A DNA stretch of 64,000 nucleotides from Cellulomonas cellasea (GCF_030372105.1 NZ_JAUDBQ010000001.1:124001-188000), one strand, 5' to 3'; shown: positions 44,364 to 53,724, counted from the first letter of the stretch. Notes: a model not told the origin generated them from the sequence alone. Translations and numbers: made by a program.

Positions 44364-45881
44364 TCACAGGGCCCAGTCGACCTGCGGGGACGGGTGCCAG
44401 GGGAATCCGGCCCGCTCCCAGAACACTGGCTGGTGGGCCACGCGGGCGCGGAACCCCTCCCAAGAGCGGCGCTCGGGGACCGACCATGCGACCTCCGCCA
44501 CGGCGGCCAGCCGGGGCAGCAGCATGCGCAGCAACGAGTCCAGGTCGTGCAGCGTCTCGCTCCACACGGCCGCCTCGACACCGATCACGGCGCCGGGGTC
44601 CACGCCCTCGACCAGGGTGGACGGCTCCCAGTCGTAGGCGTCCCGCAGCTCGATGTGCCCGGCCCACTCCAGGCCCAACTCGGTGGAGGCGTCGTACTTC
44701 ATGTCCAGGTAGACCCGCGACCCCGGGGACATCAGCAGCCGCGCCCCGGACGCCACCGCGTCCCGGACCGCCTGCAGGTCGGGCCGTGTGTCCCAGAGCT
44801 GCACGATCGCTCCGGGCGGGAGCGGGACGCCCGCGGCCTCCTGCCAGCCGACCACCGTCTTGCCCGTCGCCTGGACCACCTTGGCCGCGGCCTCGATCAG
44901 CTCTGTGTACTCGGCGCGCTCCATCGTGAGCACCTCGTCGCCGCCCAGGTGCAGGTACGGCCCGGCGGTGAGCTGCGCGGCGTCGGTCAGCACATCCTCG
45001 ACGAACCCCTGGGTCGCCGGGAGGGCGGCCGTCAGGCGGCTGAAGCCGACCTCGAGGCCCACATGCCGGGGCGGGGCCTCACCGGACGGGTTGAGCTCGG
45101 GGTAGGCGCGCAGCGCGGCGTTGACGTGGCCGGGCAGGTCGATCTCCGGCACCAGCGTGACGCCCCGCGCGGACGCGTAGCTGGTCAGGTCGCGCAGGTC
45201 CGCGACCGTCAGGCGCCCGCCGCGCCCGCCGGTCACCGCGCCCTCCGCGGCCTCCTCCACGAGTCGTGGCCGCGACGGCGTCTCCAGCCGCCACGCCTGG
45301 TCGTCCGTGAGGTGCAGGTGCAGCATGTTGAGCTTGTAGTGCGCCATCAGCGAGATGACGACCTTGATCTCGTCCGGGGTGAAGAAGCTCCGCGCGATGT
45401 CGAGGGACAGCCCGCGCCAGCGGTAGCGCGGCACATCCTCCACGCGCACCGCGCGCGCCCGCAGCAGCCCGTCCGGGCCGGGGCGCAGCAACTGCTGGAA
45501 CGTCAGGAAGCCCGCGAGCAGGCCCTCGGTGGTGGGCGCGGAGACCTGCGCCCGGCCGGGGCCGACCTCCAGCCGGTAGCTCTGCGCGGCGGTCGCCGCC
45601 CGGTCGGCCTCCGGGGTGCTCTCAGGCGCGGGCACCTGCGCGTCGGGCGTGACCCGCAGCACGAGGACGTCCTCGCCGCGCACCGCCCCGCCATGCCCGC
45701 GCACCTCGACCGCCCGGTGGGTCAGCCGGCCGAGCAAGTCGCCGGCCAGGACCCCGACCGACATCTCGTCCGGGCTGTCGCCCACCAGGATGACGAGCCT
45801 GGGCCCCAGCACGAACTCCTCGGCGTCGAGGGGCTCGCACCGGAGCGGCTGCGGGATGAGCTCAATGGCGTCAGGCTGCAC
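44364..45881 (-). CDS. GH20 beta-N-acetylhexosaminidase
   Basis: Glycoside hydrolase removing terminal beta-GlcNAc/GalNAc, 505 residues. The N-terminal GH20b-like domain (IELIPQPLRCEPLDAEEF) is followed by the catalytic barrel: YRWRGLSLDIARSFFTPDEIK, LNMLHLHLTDDQAWRLE, PEIDLPGHVNAAL and the catalytic Asp-Glu pair in YLHLGGDEVLTM. The late Trp motifs are GWQEAAG and GVEAAVWSETL. No signal peptide is visible from this GTG or from longer starts, so it may act inside the cell on imported chitin or wall fragments. It is convergent with pmt, 34 bp away. Confidence 0.92.
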   Translation of the reverse strand: MQPDAIELIPQPLRCEPLDAEEFVLGPRLVILVGDSPDEMSVGVLAGDLLGRLTHRAVEVRGHGGAVRGEDVLVLRVTPDAQVPAPESTPEADRAATAAQSYRLEVGPGRAQVSAPTTEGLLAGFLTFQQLLRPGPDGLLRARAVRVEDVPRYRWRGLSLDIARSFFTPDEIKVVISLMAHYKLNMLHLHLTDDQAWRLETPSRPRLVEEAAEGAVTGGRGGRLTVADLRDLTSYASARGVTLVPEIDLPGHVNAALRAYPELNPSGEAPPRHVGLEVGFSRLTAALPATQGFVEDVLTDAAQLTAGPYLHLGGDEVLTMERAEYTELIEAAAKVVQATGKTVVGWQEAAGVPLPPGAIVQLWDTRPDLQAVRDAVASGARLLMSPGSRVYLDMKYDASTELGLEWAGHIELRDAYDWEPSTLVEGVDPGAVIGVEAAVWSETLHDLDSLLRMLLPRLAAVAEVAWSVPERRSWEGFRARVAHQPVFWERAGFPWHPSPQVDWAL

Positions 45882-46026
45882 GGCGCCCCTCTCGGTCGGG
45901 GCGGCGCCGGGGCGCCGCTGGCCGACATCCTCGCATCGCGGCGCTCGGAGAGAAAGGGGTTGTGATGTGCGTTTTCGCGATCCTCCGTGGGACGCCACGC
46001 CTGGTCAGCGACCTCCAGAGACGACT

Positions 46027-46059
46027 CAACCCTGCCCGCCTCAGCGGCGGACAGGGTTG
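46027..46059 (-). terminator. Hairpin downstream of tRNA-Ala
   Basis: Inverted repeat CAACCCTG/CAGGGTTG (46027-46034/46052-46059) with an inner CCGC/GCGG stem, 14 bp after the tRNA 3' end. It plausibly terminates the tRNA transcript before the GH20 gene. Confidence 0.65.
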
Positions 46060-46072
46060 GCGTCGAACTCGG

Positions 46073-46148
<76 letters not shown>

Positions 46149-46199
46149 TCGAGCGGCTCAAACATTAGCACCCGAGCGGGGTGCATCGCGAACTCGCCG

Positions 46200-47330
46200 C
46201 TACTCCCCCGCGGCGCGTCGCCGCGCGAGGATCTCGTCGAGGTTCATCGACCCCGTGGTGGTCGCGGGCTGCTCGATCGGCGTGCGGCCGCCCTCGACGT
46301 CGGCGGCCGTGCGGCTCACCCCGTCGGCGTCCAGCGTGGAGCCACGCAGCCCGGCGTCGGCGGCCGGCTGCGCCGCGGCGGTGGAGCCCTCGACGTCGCC
46401 GAGCGGGGCGGGCTCCCGGCGGGGGGCCGAGGCCTTGAGCGTGTAGGTGGGGCGCGGCACCGGCACCGGCGACCAGGCGTCCTCGTCCTCGTCAGCGGCT
46501 GCGTCGCCCGTGCGGGCGGTGTCCGTCCGGGCGCTGCGGCGCACCACCGGGATGGTCCCGCTCGCCGCGCTCGGCGTGGCCGTCGCGGTGGCAGGGCCCT
46601 CGACGTTGTCGAGGATGCGGGCGAAGACCTCGGTGTGCGCCTCGGAGGGCCGCACCGCGTGCCCGGTGACGGCAGGCGCCTGCGCGGTGGCACGGGCGGG
46701 CGGCAGCGCGCGCTCATGCAGCTTGCGCTCCCACTCGGCGTCGGCGGCGTGCCCCGACACCACGGCGCGGCGGCCCAGCACCAGCACGGACCCCAACAGC
46801 ACCGTGGGAGCCACACCGGCGAGCACCGTGACGGTGGTCAGCCCCGCGACGGCCCAGCCCGCGACGCTCGCCGCCAGCAGCGCCAGCGCCAGCACGGCAC
46901 GACGGCGCGCAGCGGCGCCCCGTCGGGCGACGGCCGCCGCATGCGCGGCGCGCTGCTGCGCGGCACGACGGGCAGCGTCTGCGCTGATCCTGTCCTGAGT
47001 CCCGTGAGGTCGATCCACGGCCATGCCTCCGTTCGCACCGCCGGACGCCCCGAGCGGGATCCCCCGACCCGGGGTGAGCAACTTGACCCGCTGTTCGGCG
47101 ACCGTCGAGCAGTCAGCCGAGGCAGTGAGCAGAACAGGTGTCGAGCGCTCCCTGCGCGGGCTCCGGCGACGAGGCCGGTCCGCGACGGCGAGCACCCGCA
47201 GCGCGCCCGAGTGGCGGTCGTCGATCCGCGCCTCGAGGAGCTGTTGGCGATGCCGCAGCCGGTGCGGCATCAAGTACGCGCCCCACAGGCCGACCACCGC
47301 GAGGGTGACGAGGCCTGCAGGAGTGTCCAC
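46200..47330 (-). CDS. Conserved actinobacterial membrane protein (Rv0996-like position)
   Basis: Hypothetical membrane protein of 376 residues. The N-terminus TPAGLVTLAVVGLWGAYLMPHRLRHRQQLLEAR is one helix ending in a basic stretch, typical of a family found beside rimJ and moeA in actinobacteria. A long basic Arg/Ala-rich loop follows, then a hydrophobic pair (AVLALALLAASVAGWAVAGLTTVTVLAGVAPTVLLGSVLVLG), and then a disordered Ser/Thr/Pro/Ala-rich cytoplasmic or external tail. The start is a GTG. No enzymatic motif is visible, and the function is unknown. Confidence 0.8.
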   Translation of the reverse strand: MDTPAGLVTLAVVGLWGAYLMPHRLRHRQQLLEARIDDRHSGALRVLAVADRPRRRSPRRERSTPVLLTASADCSTVAEQRVKLLTPGRGIPLGASGGANGGMAVDRPHGTQDRISADAARRAAQQRAAHAAAVARRGAAARRRAVLALALLAASVAGWAVAGLTTVTVLAGVAPTVLLGSVLVLGRRAVVSGHAADAEWERKLHERALPPARATAQAPAVTGHAVRPSEAHTEVFARILDNVEGPATATATPSAASGTIPVVRRSARTDTARTGDAAADEDEDAWSPVPVPRPTYTLKASAPRREPAPLGDVEGSTAAAQPAADAGLRGSTLDADGVSRTAADVEGGRTPIEQPATTTGSMNLDEILARRRAAGE

Positions 47331-47432
47331 GTCATGACGGTAGGGGCAGGCCCGTCACCACTCGGGGATCGACCTCGGCGTGTCGCGCTCCCCCTCCGCC
47401 AACACGCCGACGCGCCCGGGTATGAGCGGCTT

Positions 47433-48029
47433 TCAGCGTCGTGCCCGCCACCGCGCGAGCAGGCCGCCCGGCGGCAGCTCCTCGACGGTCAGGGCGAACG
47501 TCCGGTGGTCGCACCACTCGTCGCCGATGTGCAGGTAGCGCTCGCGGACGCCCTCGTCCCGGAAGCCGAGCTTCTCGACGACGCGCAGCGACGGCCCGTT
47601 CTCGGGGCGGATGTTGACCTCCACCCGGTGCAGCCCGAGGGCCCCGAAGCAGTGGTCGCTCGCCATCGCCACGGCCGTGGGGATGATGCCCCGGCCGGCG
47701 ACGTGCCGCGACACCCAGTACCCGATGGACGCCGAGCGCAGCGACCCGTACGCGATCCCCGCGACGGTGAGCTGCCCGACGAGCCGCCCCTGGTAGTCCA
47801 CGGCGAAGGGCAGCGCCGTGCCCGATCGCGCCTGCCGGTTGAGCGACCGCACGAACTCCCCGAACGAGGGCCGCGGCCCGTGCAACGGCACAGGCGACGT
47901 CGCGTCCCACGGCTCGAGCCACGCGCTGTTCTGCGCGCGCAAGGCCATCCACGCCTGGGCGTCACGCCTGCGCAGCGGCCGCAGCCGCACGTCGCCGTCG
48001 GCGAGCACCACCGGCCAACCCGGCGCCAT
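47433..48029 (-). CDS. GNAT N-acetyltransferase, RimJ/RimL-like
   Basis: Acetyl-CoA-dependent acetyltransferase, 198 residues, of the group that acetylates N-terminal amines of ribosomal or other proteins. It shows VRLRPLRRRDAQAWMALRAQN at the N-terminus, SIGYWVSRHVAGRGIIPTAVAMASDHCFGALGLHRVEVNIRPENGPSLRVVEKLGFRDEGVRERYLHI, with the acetyl-CoA loop R-x-x-G-R-G and the GFRDEG motif. The ATG overlaps the stop of moeA by one base (TGATG). The order galU, moeA, rimJ is the actinobacterial standard. The target protein is unknown. Confidence 0.9.
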   Translation of the reverse strand: MAPGWPVVLADGDVRLRPLRRRDAQAWMALRAQNSAWLEPWDATSPVPLHGPRPSFGEFVRSLNRQARSGTALPFAVDYQGRLVGQLTVAGIAYGSLRSASIGYWVSRHVAGRGIIPTAVAMASDHCFGALGLHRVEVNIRPENGPSLRVVEKLGFRDEGVRERYLHIGDEWCDHRTFALTVEELPPGGLLARWRARR

Positions 48030-49258
48030 CAGCCCTCCAGCACCAGGCAGTGCACCCGCTGGCCCGGACGCACAGCGGTGTCCTGCTCGCCGACCACCGC
48101 GAGCGCGTTGGCCCGGGACAGCGCGGTCACCGACGGCACCCCCGGGTCGCCCACCGGGGTGACCTCGTACCCGTCGTCGGGGGATCCGACCACCAGCGCC
48201 GGCACGAACTGCCGCAGCCCCGGCGGGGAGGCCCAGCCGACAGTGGCCTCGGCGGTGACGGACGGCCGGAAGAGGTCGGCGTGCCCGGCCATGGCCCGCA
48301 ACGCCGGGCGCACGAACACCTCGAAGGACACCTGGGCCGCCACGGGGTGGCCCTGCAACGCGAAGATCGGGACGGCGCCGTCACCGCCCAGGCCGGCGAC
48401 AGTGCCGAAGCCGTGCCGGTGGCCGGGGGTCATCGCGACATGGTCGAAGCGCACGGTGCCGAGCGGGGCGAGGACATCCTTGACCGTGTCGTGCGCGTAC
48501 TCGCTCAGGCCTCCGGTGGTGAGGATCAAGTCGGCGCGGACCAGCTGGTCCTCCAGCGCCTCACGCAGGGTGGCCCGGTCGTCGGAGACGATGCCGACCC
48601 GCCGGGCGGAGGCGCCCGCGTCGCGCACCGCCGTCTCCAGCGCATGCCCGTCGGCCTCGTACACCCGCCCCTCGCGGCGCGGGGAGCCGGGCTCGACGAG
48701 GTCGTCGCCGACCGAGACGATCACCACCCGCGGTGTGGGGTGCACACGGATCCGGCCGCGCCCGAGCGTCGCCGCCAGGGCGAGCTGGCGGGCGCCCAGC
48801 CGGACTCCCGCCGCCAGGACCACATCGCCCGCGCGGGCGTCCGATCCCGGCAGCCGCACATGCTGCCCGGGCACGGCGGGCCGTTGCAGCGCCACCCGGG
48901 CCGCGCCCCGGTCCGTCTCCTCCACCGGGACCACCGCGTCGGCGCCCTGCGGCAGCGGCGCCCCGGAGGCGATCCGCACCGCCTGGCCGGGGGCCAACCG
49001 CAGCGCCGCCGGCGACCCGACCAGGACGTCATGCGCCACCGGCAGCGTCCGGGTGCTGGTCGGCCCGGCGTCCGCCGTGTCGTAGGCGGCCACGGCGTAC
49101 CCGTCACGGGCCGCCACGGGCGCCTGCGGCACGTCGAGCTCCACGGCGATGTCGGTGGCGAGGATGCAGCCGACGGCGTCGGCGAGGACGACGTCGAGCG
49201 GGGCGACCGGGCCGACTGCCCCCAGCACCGCCGCCAGGTGGTCCTGGACGGATCTCAT
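48029..49258 (-). CDS. moeA: Molybdopterin molybdenumtransferase (MoeA/Glp)
   Basis: Inserts molybdate into adenylylated molybdopterin in cofactor synthesis, 409 residues. Motifs are the conserved domain start AVELDVPQAPVAARDGYAV, VLVGSPAALRLAPGQAVRIASGAPLPQGADAVVPVEE, the MoCF_biosynth domain PRVVIVSVGDDLVEPGSPRREGRVYEAD, ILTTGGLSEYAHDTVKDVL and FALQGHPVAAQVSFEVFVRP. The typical TGGxSVG segment is altered to TGGLSEY, a change seen in actinobacterial Glp paralogues. Other cofactor genes are not in the window. It is coupled to the GNAT gene. Confidence 0.92.
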   Translation of the reverse strand: MRSVQDHLAAVLGAVGPVAPLDVVLADAVGCILATDIAVELDVPQAPVAARDGYAVAAYDTADAGPTSTRTLPVAHDVLVGSPAALRLAPGQAVRIASGAPLPQGADAVVPVEETDRGAARVALQRPAVPGQHVRLPGSDARAGDVVLAAGVRLGARQLALAATLGRGRIRVHPTPRVVIVSVGDDLVEPGSPRREGRVYEADGHALETAVRDAGASARRVGIVSDDRATLREALEDQLVRADLILTTGGLSEYAHDTVKDVLAPLGTVRFDHVAMTPGHRHGFGTVAGLGGDGAVPIFALQGHPVAAQVSFEVFVRPALRAMAGHADLFRPSVTAEATVGWASPPGLRQFVPALVVGSPDDGYEVTPVGDPGVPSVTALSRANALAVVGEQDTAVRPGQRVHCLVLEG

Positions 49259-49273
49259 CTGCGCATTCTGCCC

Positions 49274-49310
49274 CGACGGCGGCCCTGGGACGGCCCCAGG
49301 GCCGCCGTCG
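49274..49310 (-). terminator. Hairpin between galU and moeA
   Basis: Perfect 16-bp inverted repeat (49274-49289/49295-49310) with a 5-nt loop, directly after the galU stop. It suggests that galU is transcribed separately from moeA or that read-through is limited. Confidence 0.8.
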
Positions 49311-49317
49311 GCGCGGC

Positions 49318-50217
49318 TCAGCCCTCCAGCGTCGGGGTGAAGCCCACCAGCCACTCGCGGAAGTCCGGGCCCAGGTCCTCGCGGTCCACGGCCAGGCGCA
49401 CCACGGCCTTGAGGTAGTCGAGCCGGTCGCCCGTGTCGTAGCGGCGCCCGCGGAACACGACGCCGTACACCCCGCCGCCCTGCTCGGCCGGCAGGTCCGC
49501 GAGGGTGGCCAGGGCGTCGGTGAGCTGGATCTCCCCGCCACGGCCGGGCGCGGTGTTCTCCAGCACCTCGAAGACCGCGGGGTTCAGCACGTACCGCCCG
49601 ATCACCGCGAGGTTGCTCGGCGCGTCCTCCGCGGCGGGCTTCTCCACGAGCCCGGTGACGCGCACCTGGTCGGCGGGGGCGTCCGCCAGCTCCTCGACCG
49701 CGGCCGCGCCGTACAGCGAGATCTGGCTGGGCTCGACCTCCAGCAACGCCACCACGGAGCCGCCGGTGCGCTCCTGCAGCGCGATCATCGTGGGCAGCAG
49801 CGGGTCCCGCTCGTCGATCAGGTCGTCGCCGAGCAGCACCGCGAACGGCTCGTCGCCGACGTGGTGCTTGGCCTGCAGCACCGCGTGCCCCAGGCCCTTC
49901 GGCTGGCCCTGCCGCACGAAGTGCACGTGGGCGAGGTCGCTCGAGCGCTTCACGGCGTCGAGCCGCGCGTCGTCGCCCTTGGCCTCGAGGGCGCGCTCGA
50001 CCTCGGGCGCGGAGTCGAAGTGGTCCTCGATGGAGCCCTTGTTCCGACCGATGATGAGGAGGACGTCGTCGAGGCCCGCGGCGGCGGCCTCCTCGACGAC
50101 ATACTGGATGGCTGGCTTGTCGACGACCGGGAGCATCTCCTTGGGCGTCGACTTGGTGGCGGGCAGGAAACGGGTGCCGAGACCCGCCGCGGGGATGACC
50201 GCTTTGTGGAGTGTCAT
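49318..50217 (-). CDS. galU: UTP-glucose-1-phosphate uridylyltransferase
   Basis: Makes UDP-glucose from UTP and glucose 1-phosphate, 299 residues, normal length. Motifs are KAVIPAAGLGTRFLPATKSTPKEMLPVVDKPAIQYVVEEA (nucleotide loop), HFVRQGQPKGLGHAVLQAKHHVGDEPFAVLLGDDLI and LVEKPAAEDAPSNLAVIGRYVL. UDP-glucose is the donor for glucosyl and, through further enzymes, galactosyl and glucuronosyl transfer. It could therefore supply the exopolysaccharide locus. Divergent from the 5-formyl-THF cyclo-ligase gene. Confidence 0.97.
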   Translation of the reverse strand: MTLHKAVIPAAGLGTRFLPATKSTPKEMLPVVDKPAIQYVVEEAAAAGLDDVLLIIGRNKGSIEDHFDSAPEVERALEAKGDDARLDAVKRSSDLAHVHFVRQGQPKGLGHAVLQAKHHVGDEPFAVLLGDDLIDERDPLLPTMIALQERTGGSVVALLEVEPSQISLYGAAAVEELADAPADQVRVTGLVEKPAAEDAPSNLAVIGRYVLNPAVFEVLENTAPGRGGEIQLTDALATLADLPAEQGGGVYGVVFRGRRYDTGDRLDYLKAVVRLAVDREDLGPDFREWLVGFTPTLEG

Positions 50218-50343
50218 GCCAGATCACGCTAGCGTCGGACGGCGATCCCGGCGCGCGAGATTCGTCACATTCGTCCTCTAGGCGCGTAATGTCCGTGAGA
50301 CTTAGGACACACGTGCCAGAGGTCCCAGATCACCTTTGCGAGA

Positions 50344-51009
50344 ATGGTCCACATGCGCAGCGCTGCACAGCCCTATCCCACCGCCTCCGAGGGCTTGGAG
50401 GTCGAGGACCTCAAGGACTATCTGCGCAGGTCAATCAGGGCCTCGAGGGCCGCCCGCTCCACCCGCCGACGTGAGGAGGCGGAGCTCGCGCTGGCCTCCG
50501 TCGTGGAGACCGTCCCCGAGATCGCCGAGGCCCGTTGCGTGTCCGTCTACGCCGCGCGCCCCACCGAGCCCGGCACCGGCCCGCTGCTCGAGCGCCTCGC
50601 CTCCCGGGGCGTCCGGGTGCTGCTGCCAGTGCTCGGCGCCGGGCTGCAGCGCGACTGGGCCGAGTACGCCGGAGTCGAGGACCTGCGCCAGCGGGCGCCC
50701 GGCAGACCCCCCGAGCCGAGCACGCCTCCCCTGGGCGCCGAGGCCATCGCCGAGGCGGACGTCATCGTCGCCCCCGCGCTCGCCGTCGACACCGCGGGCA
50801 CCCGGCTCGGGCAGGGCGGCGGCTGGTACGACCGCGCGCTGCTGCACGCCCGCCCCGGGGTCCGCGTCATCGCGCTCGTCTTCCCCGAGGAGGTCTACGA
50901 CGCCGGGACGCGCCCACTCCCCCGGCAGCGGCACGACCGCACGGTGGACGCCGTGGCCACCCCCGACGGCTGGCAGTCGCTGCGCCCGGGTGACGACCGA
51001 GTCGGGTGA
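50344..51009 (+). CDS. 5-formyltetrahydrofolate cyclo-ligase
   Basis: ATP-dependent enzyme that converts 5-formyl-THF to 5,10-methenyl-THF, 221 residues. Motifs are LKDYLRRSIRASRAARS, LLPVLGAG near the folate site and the ATP-binding signature GTRLGQGGGWYDRALL. It is divergent from galU, an arrangement shared with mycobacteria (Rv0992c/Rv0993). Two ATGs (here and at 50353) are possible starts; the distance from the upstream AT-rich GAGAAT favours a short or absent leader. Confidence 0.94.
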   Translation: MVHMRSAAQPYPTASEGLEVEDLKDYLRRSIRASRAARSTRRREEAELALASVVETVPEIAEARCVSVYAARPTEPGTGPLLERLASRGVRVLLPVLGAGLQRDWAEYAGVEDLRQRAPGRPPEPSTPPLGAEAIAEADVIVAPALAVDTAGTRLGQGGGWYDRALLHARPGVRVIALVFPEEVYDAGTRPLPRQRHDRTVDAVATPDGWQSLRPGDDRVG

Positions 51010-51064
51010 CCCCCGCCGGGGCAAAGGCTCCCCGCCGGCCGTAGGGCCCCGGCGTCCGCTGGGC

Positions 51065-53641
51065 TCAGCGGCCGCCGCGGGCGGGCGTCAGGGTGAGCCG
51101 GTCCGCTGCCGCCTCGTCGACGGCCTCAGCGGTGAACGGCCACGGGTAGCTGGACCCCTCGGCCCAGGCCCCGAGCTGGTCGGCGTAGTGCGGGCTGGCC
51201 GGGTGGCCGGACACCCCCGTGAGGTTGACCCACGTGCTGGAGTCCAAGTCACCGAGGTCCACGACCATCCGCATGGACGGCGCGGCCCCCACCTCGAATG
51301 AGCCCGACGCCGCGTCCCAGGACGTCGCGTTGACGATCGAGGAGCCGCCGCCCACCGGCACGGCGCCGGGGTTCACCAGGCGGCGCACGATCGCGGGCAT
51401 CGACGACCCGCCGAGCAGCGGGTGCTCCGGCGCCGCGGCGTGCAGCCTGCCCCACGTCCAGTCGCCCGCGTCACGTCCCATCGCCACGGTCAGCTCGCTG
51501 CGCGCCGTGACGAGCGCGCGGTTGAGGATCTCGTCGCGCCCCTCGACGATGCCCACGGTGGTGCGGTCGTCCCACCACGGCGACTGCGGGTCGTCGAGCA
51601 TCCCCGCGACCACCGTGAGCCAGCGCGACCCGCCGCTCGGCTCGAACCCGTCGGGCAGGTCGTCCCAGAACGTGAGCCGCAGCAGCGTCGACCACACCGC
51701 CGCGAAGTACGCCGCCGCCGCCGAGTCGGCGTCGGAGCGCAGGTCCCAATCGCGCAGCAGCTCCTGGCCGTCGTCGTCGAAGTCGTCGTCGATCGGCACC
51801 GCCAGCAGCGCGGGCATGAGCGCCTCCGCGAACGGGTTCAGCTCGTCGAGCTGCAGCTCCTCGGTGCTGGCCACGTCGATCTTCTGCCCCGCCGCGATCT
51901 GGGCCGCGAGGCTGTCGCGGATGGCCTGCGAGCGGTACCCGTAGTCGAAGTCGTTCGTCAGGAACGGCCCGGCGTCGAAGGCCGTCACCGCCTGGTTCGC
52001 CGCCACGATGAACCCCTCGGCGGGGTCCAGGGCGGCGGGCAGCTCCTCGGCCGGCAGGTAGCCCTGCCAGTCGTAGGCGCTGTCCCAGCCGGGCCGGGGC
52101 CACGAGCCGTCGGACGGCACGGCAGCCCCGGCGACGTCGTCGCGCACCGGGATCAGGCCGGGCGCCTGGTAGCCGATGTGGCCGTCGACAGTCGCGAAGA
52201 CGATGTTCTGCGCGGGCGCGGCGAACTGGGCCGCCGCGGCGGCGACGTCCTCGGCGTCCTCGGCGATGTTCAGCGCGAAGAGCGCGTCCGCTGTGATGTT
52301 CGGCTCCAGTGCCGTCCAGCGGAGCGCCACCTCGTACTGGCCCCACGGCGTCTCCTCGGTCGCCGGCGCCTGGTGCGCCTCGCCGAGGTTCAGCACATCG
52401 GACACGATCGGGCCGTGCACGGTCTCCCGCACCGCCAGGTCGACGTCGTCGCCGCCGTTGACCTTGATCGTCTCGATGCGGATGTCCATGGGCACCCGCT
52501 CGCCGTCGAGCAGCGTGGTCCGCTCGACCACCCGCTCCAGGAAGAAGTCGGTGACATCGGCCGCCATGTTGGTCAGGCCCCAGGCGAGATGGGCGTTGTG
52601 GCCGATGACGACGCCGGGGAAGCCCGCGAAGGAGAAGCCGGACACGTCGAACGGGCACTCCTGCGACACCTTCGCGCAGGTCAGGGAGATCTGCGACCAG
52701 ATGCCGGGCGCGGAGATCCCCAGGTGCGGGTCGTTGGCCAGGACCGGGTTGCCGGAGGCCGTGTGGTCGCCGGCGACCACCCACGAGTTCGATCCGGTGC
52801 CCTCGCCGTCGGCCAGCAGGCGCGGGACGGCGGCGAGCGCGGCGTTCGCGGCGGCCAGCGCCTCCTGCAGGTCCGCGTCGGCCAGGTCGATGGCGGAGCC
52901 CTCCGCCACAGCGCTCACCTGCTGCGCGGCGCCGGCCGCGAGGATCGGGAGGTTGGACTCCTCCGGGTAGGCGGGGAACAGCTCCTCGACCCGCGCGACG
53001 TCGCCCACCGTGGCGTAGACGGTCGCCCGCTCGATCTCCTCGTCGAAGTTGGAGCGCAGGTCCCACGCCATCGCCTTGAGCCAGGCGAGGGAGTCCACAG
53101 GCGTCCACGGCTCCGGGTCGGCCACGTCGACGCGCATCCCGAGGATCGTGTACTCGACCGCGATCTCACCGGGCTCGCGGCCGTCCAGGTAGGCGTTCAC
53201 GCCCTCGGCGTACGCCTGCAGGTAGTCCTGCGTCGGCTCCGAGAGCAGGTCCCACTCCTGCTCGGCGACCTTGCGCCAGCCCAGGGTGCGGATCACCTTG
53301 TCGGCGTCGAGGGCCTGCTCGTCGGCGCCGACGAGCTCCGACAACCGGCCCGCGGTGACATGCCGGCGGTAGTCCATCTCGAAGAAGCGGTCCTGCGCGT
53401 GCACGAAGCCCTGCGCGCGGAACAGGTCCGCGGAGGTCTCGGCGGTGAGGTGCGGGATGCCCTGGTCGTCACGCGTCACGGTCACCGCGGCGTCCAGGCC
53501 CGGCAGCTCGATCTCCCCCGAGACCTGCGGGAGGGGGCGCCGCACGAGGGCCGTGGTCACCACGACCGTCCCGACGAGGACGAGCACGATGGCCGTCGCG
53601 ACGACGGCGAGGACAAGGCGGCGGGCGCGGCGACGGGGCAC
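51065..53641 (-). CDS. Penicillin-acylase-family N-terminal nucleophile hydrolase
   Basis: Exported Ntn-hydrolase precursor, about 858 residues. A basic N-terminus and one hydrophobic segment (LVLAVVATAIVLVLVGTVVVTT) direct it across the membrane. The alpha-subunit region contains VTVTRDDQGIPHLTAETSADLFRAQGFVHAQDRFFEMDYRRH. The processing site is GTGSNSWVVAGDHTASGNPVLANDPHLG: the Ser of SNSW would become the beta-chain N-terminus and nucleophile. GGGSSIVNATSW is near the C-terminus. Relatives cleave penicillins, acyl-homoserine lactones or lipopeptide acyl groups; the substrate is unknown here. The start could be 53641, 53665 or 53683, all GTG; I chose the shortest, which keeps the signal segment. 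Confidence 0.88.
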   Translation of the reverse strand: MPRRRARRLVLAVVATAIVLVLVGTVVVTTALVRRPLPQVSGEIELPGLDAAVTVTRDDQGIPHLTAETSADLFRAQGFVHAQDRFFEMDYRRHVTAGRLSELVGADEQALDADKVIRTLGWRKVAEQEWDLLSEPTQDYLQAYAEGVNAYLDGREPGEIAVEYTILGMRVDVADPEPWTPVDSLAWLKAMAWDLRSNFDEEIERATVYATVGDVARVEELFPAYPEESNLPILAAGAAQQVSAVAEGSAIDLADADLQEALAAANAALAAVPRLLADGEGTGSNSWVVAGDHTASGNPVLANDPHLGISAPGIWSQISLTCAKVSQECPFDVSGFSFAGFPGVVIGHNAHLAWGLTNMAADVTDFFLERVVERTTLLDGERVPMDIRIETIKVNGGDDVDLAVRETVHGPIVSDVLNLGEAHQAPATEETPWGQYEVALRWTALEPNITADALFALNIAEDAEDVAAAAAQFAAPAQNIVFATVDGHIGYQAPGLIPVRDDVAGAAVPSDGSWPRPGWDSAYDWQGYLPAEELPAALDPAEGFIVAANQAVTAFDAGPFLTNDFDYGYRSQAIRDSLAAQIAAGQKIDVASTEELQLDELNPFAEALMPALLAVPIDDDFDDDGQELLRDWDLRSDADSAAAAYFAAVWSTLLRLTFWDDLPDGFEPSGGSRWLTVVAGMLDDPQSPWWDDRTTVGIVEGRDEILNRALVTARSELTVAMGRDAGDWTWGRLHAAAPEHPLLGGSSMPAIVRRLVNPGAVPVGGGSSIVNATSWDAASGSFEVGAAPSMRMVVDLGDLDSSTWVNLTGVSGHPASPHYADQLGAWAEGSSYPWPFTAEAVDEAAADRLTLTPARGGR

Positions 53642-53692
53642 GCTGCGAGGGTAGCCGGTGGGCACAGGCGCCGACCTGCTCACTCGTCCGCG

Positions 53693-53698
53693 TAAGAT
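53693..53698 (+). promoter_or_regulatory. Putative -10 of the FmdB/Ruc-like gene
   Basis: TAAGAT, five of six matches to TATAAT-type -10 elements, ends directly before the CIRCE element. Transcription would start within CIRCE, the usual arrangement. No strong -35 is visible. Confidence 0.5.
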
Positions 53699-53724
53699 TG
53701 GCACTCGATCTTGGAGAGTGCCAG
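53698..53724 (+). promoter_or_regulatory. CIRCE element (HrcA operator)
   Basis: TTGGCACTC-N9-GAGTGCCAG: left arm 53698-53706, right arm 53716-53724. It matches the CIRCE consensus TTAGCACTC-N9-GAGTGCTAA at 15 of 18 arm positions with the exact 9-bp spacer, and the arms are complementary at 8 of 9 pairs. It lies 44 bp upstream of the FmdB-like start. HrcA repression with heat or misfolding induction is the known role of CIRCE. Confidence 0.9.
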
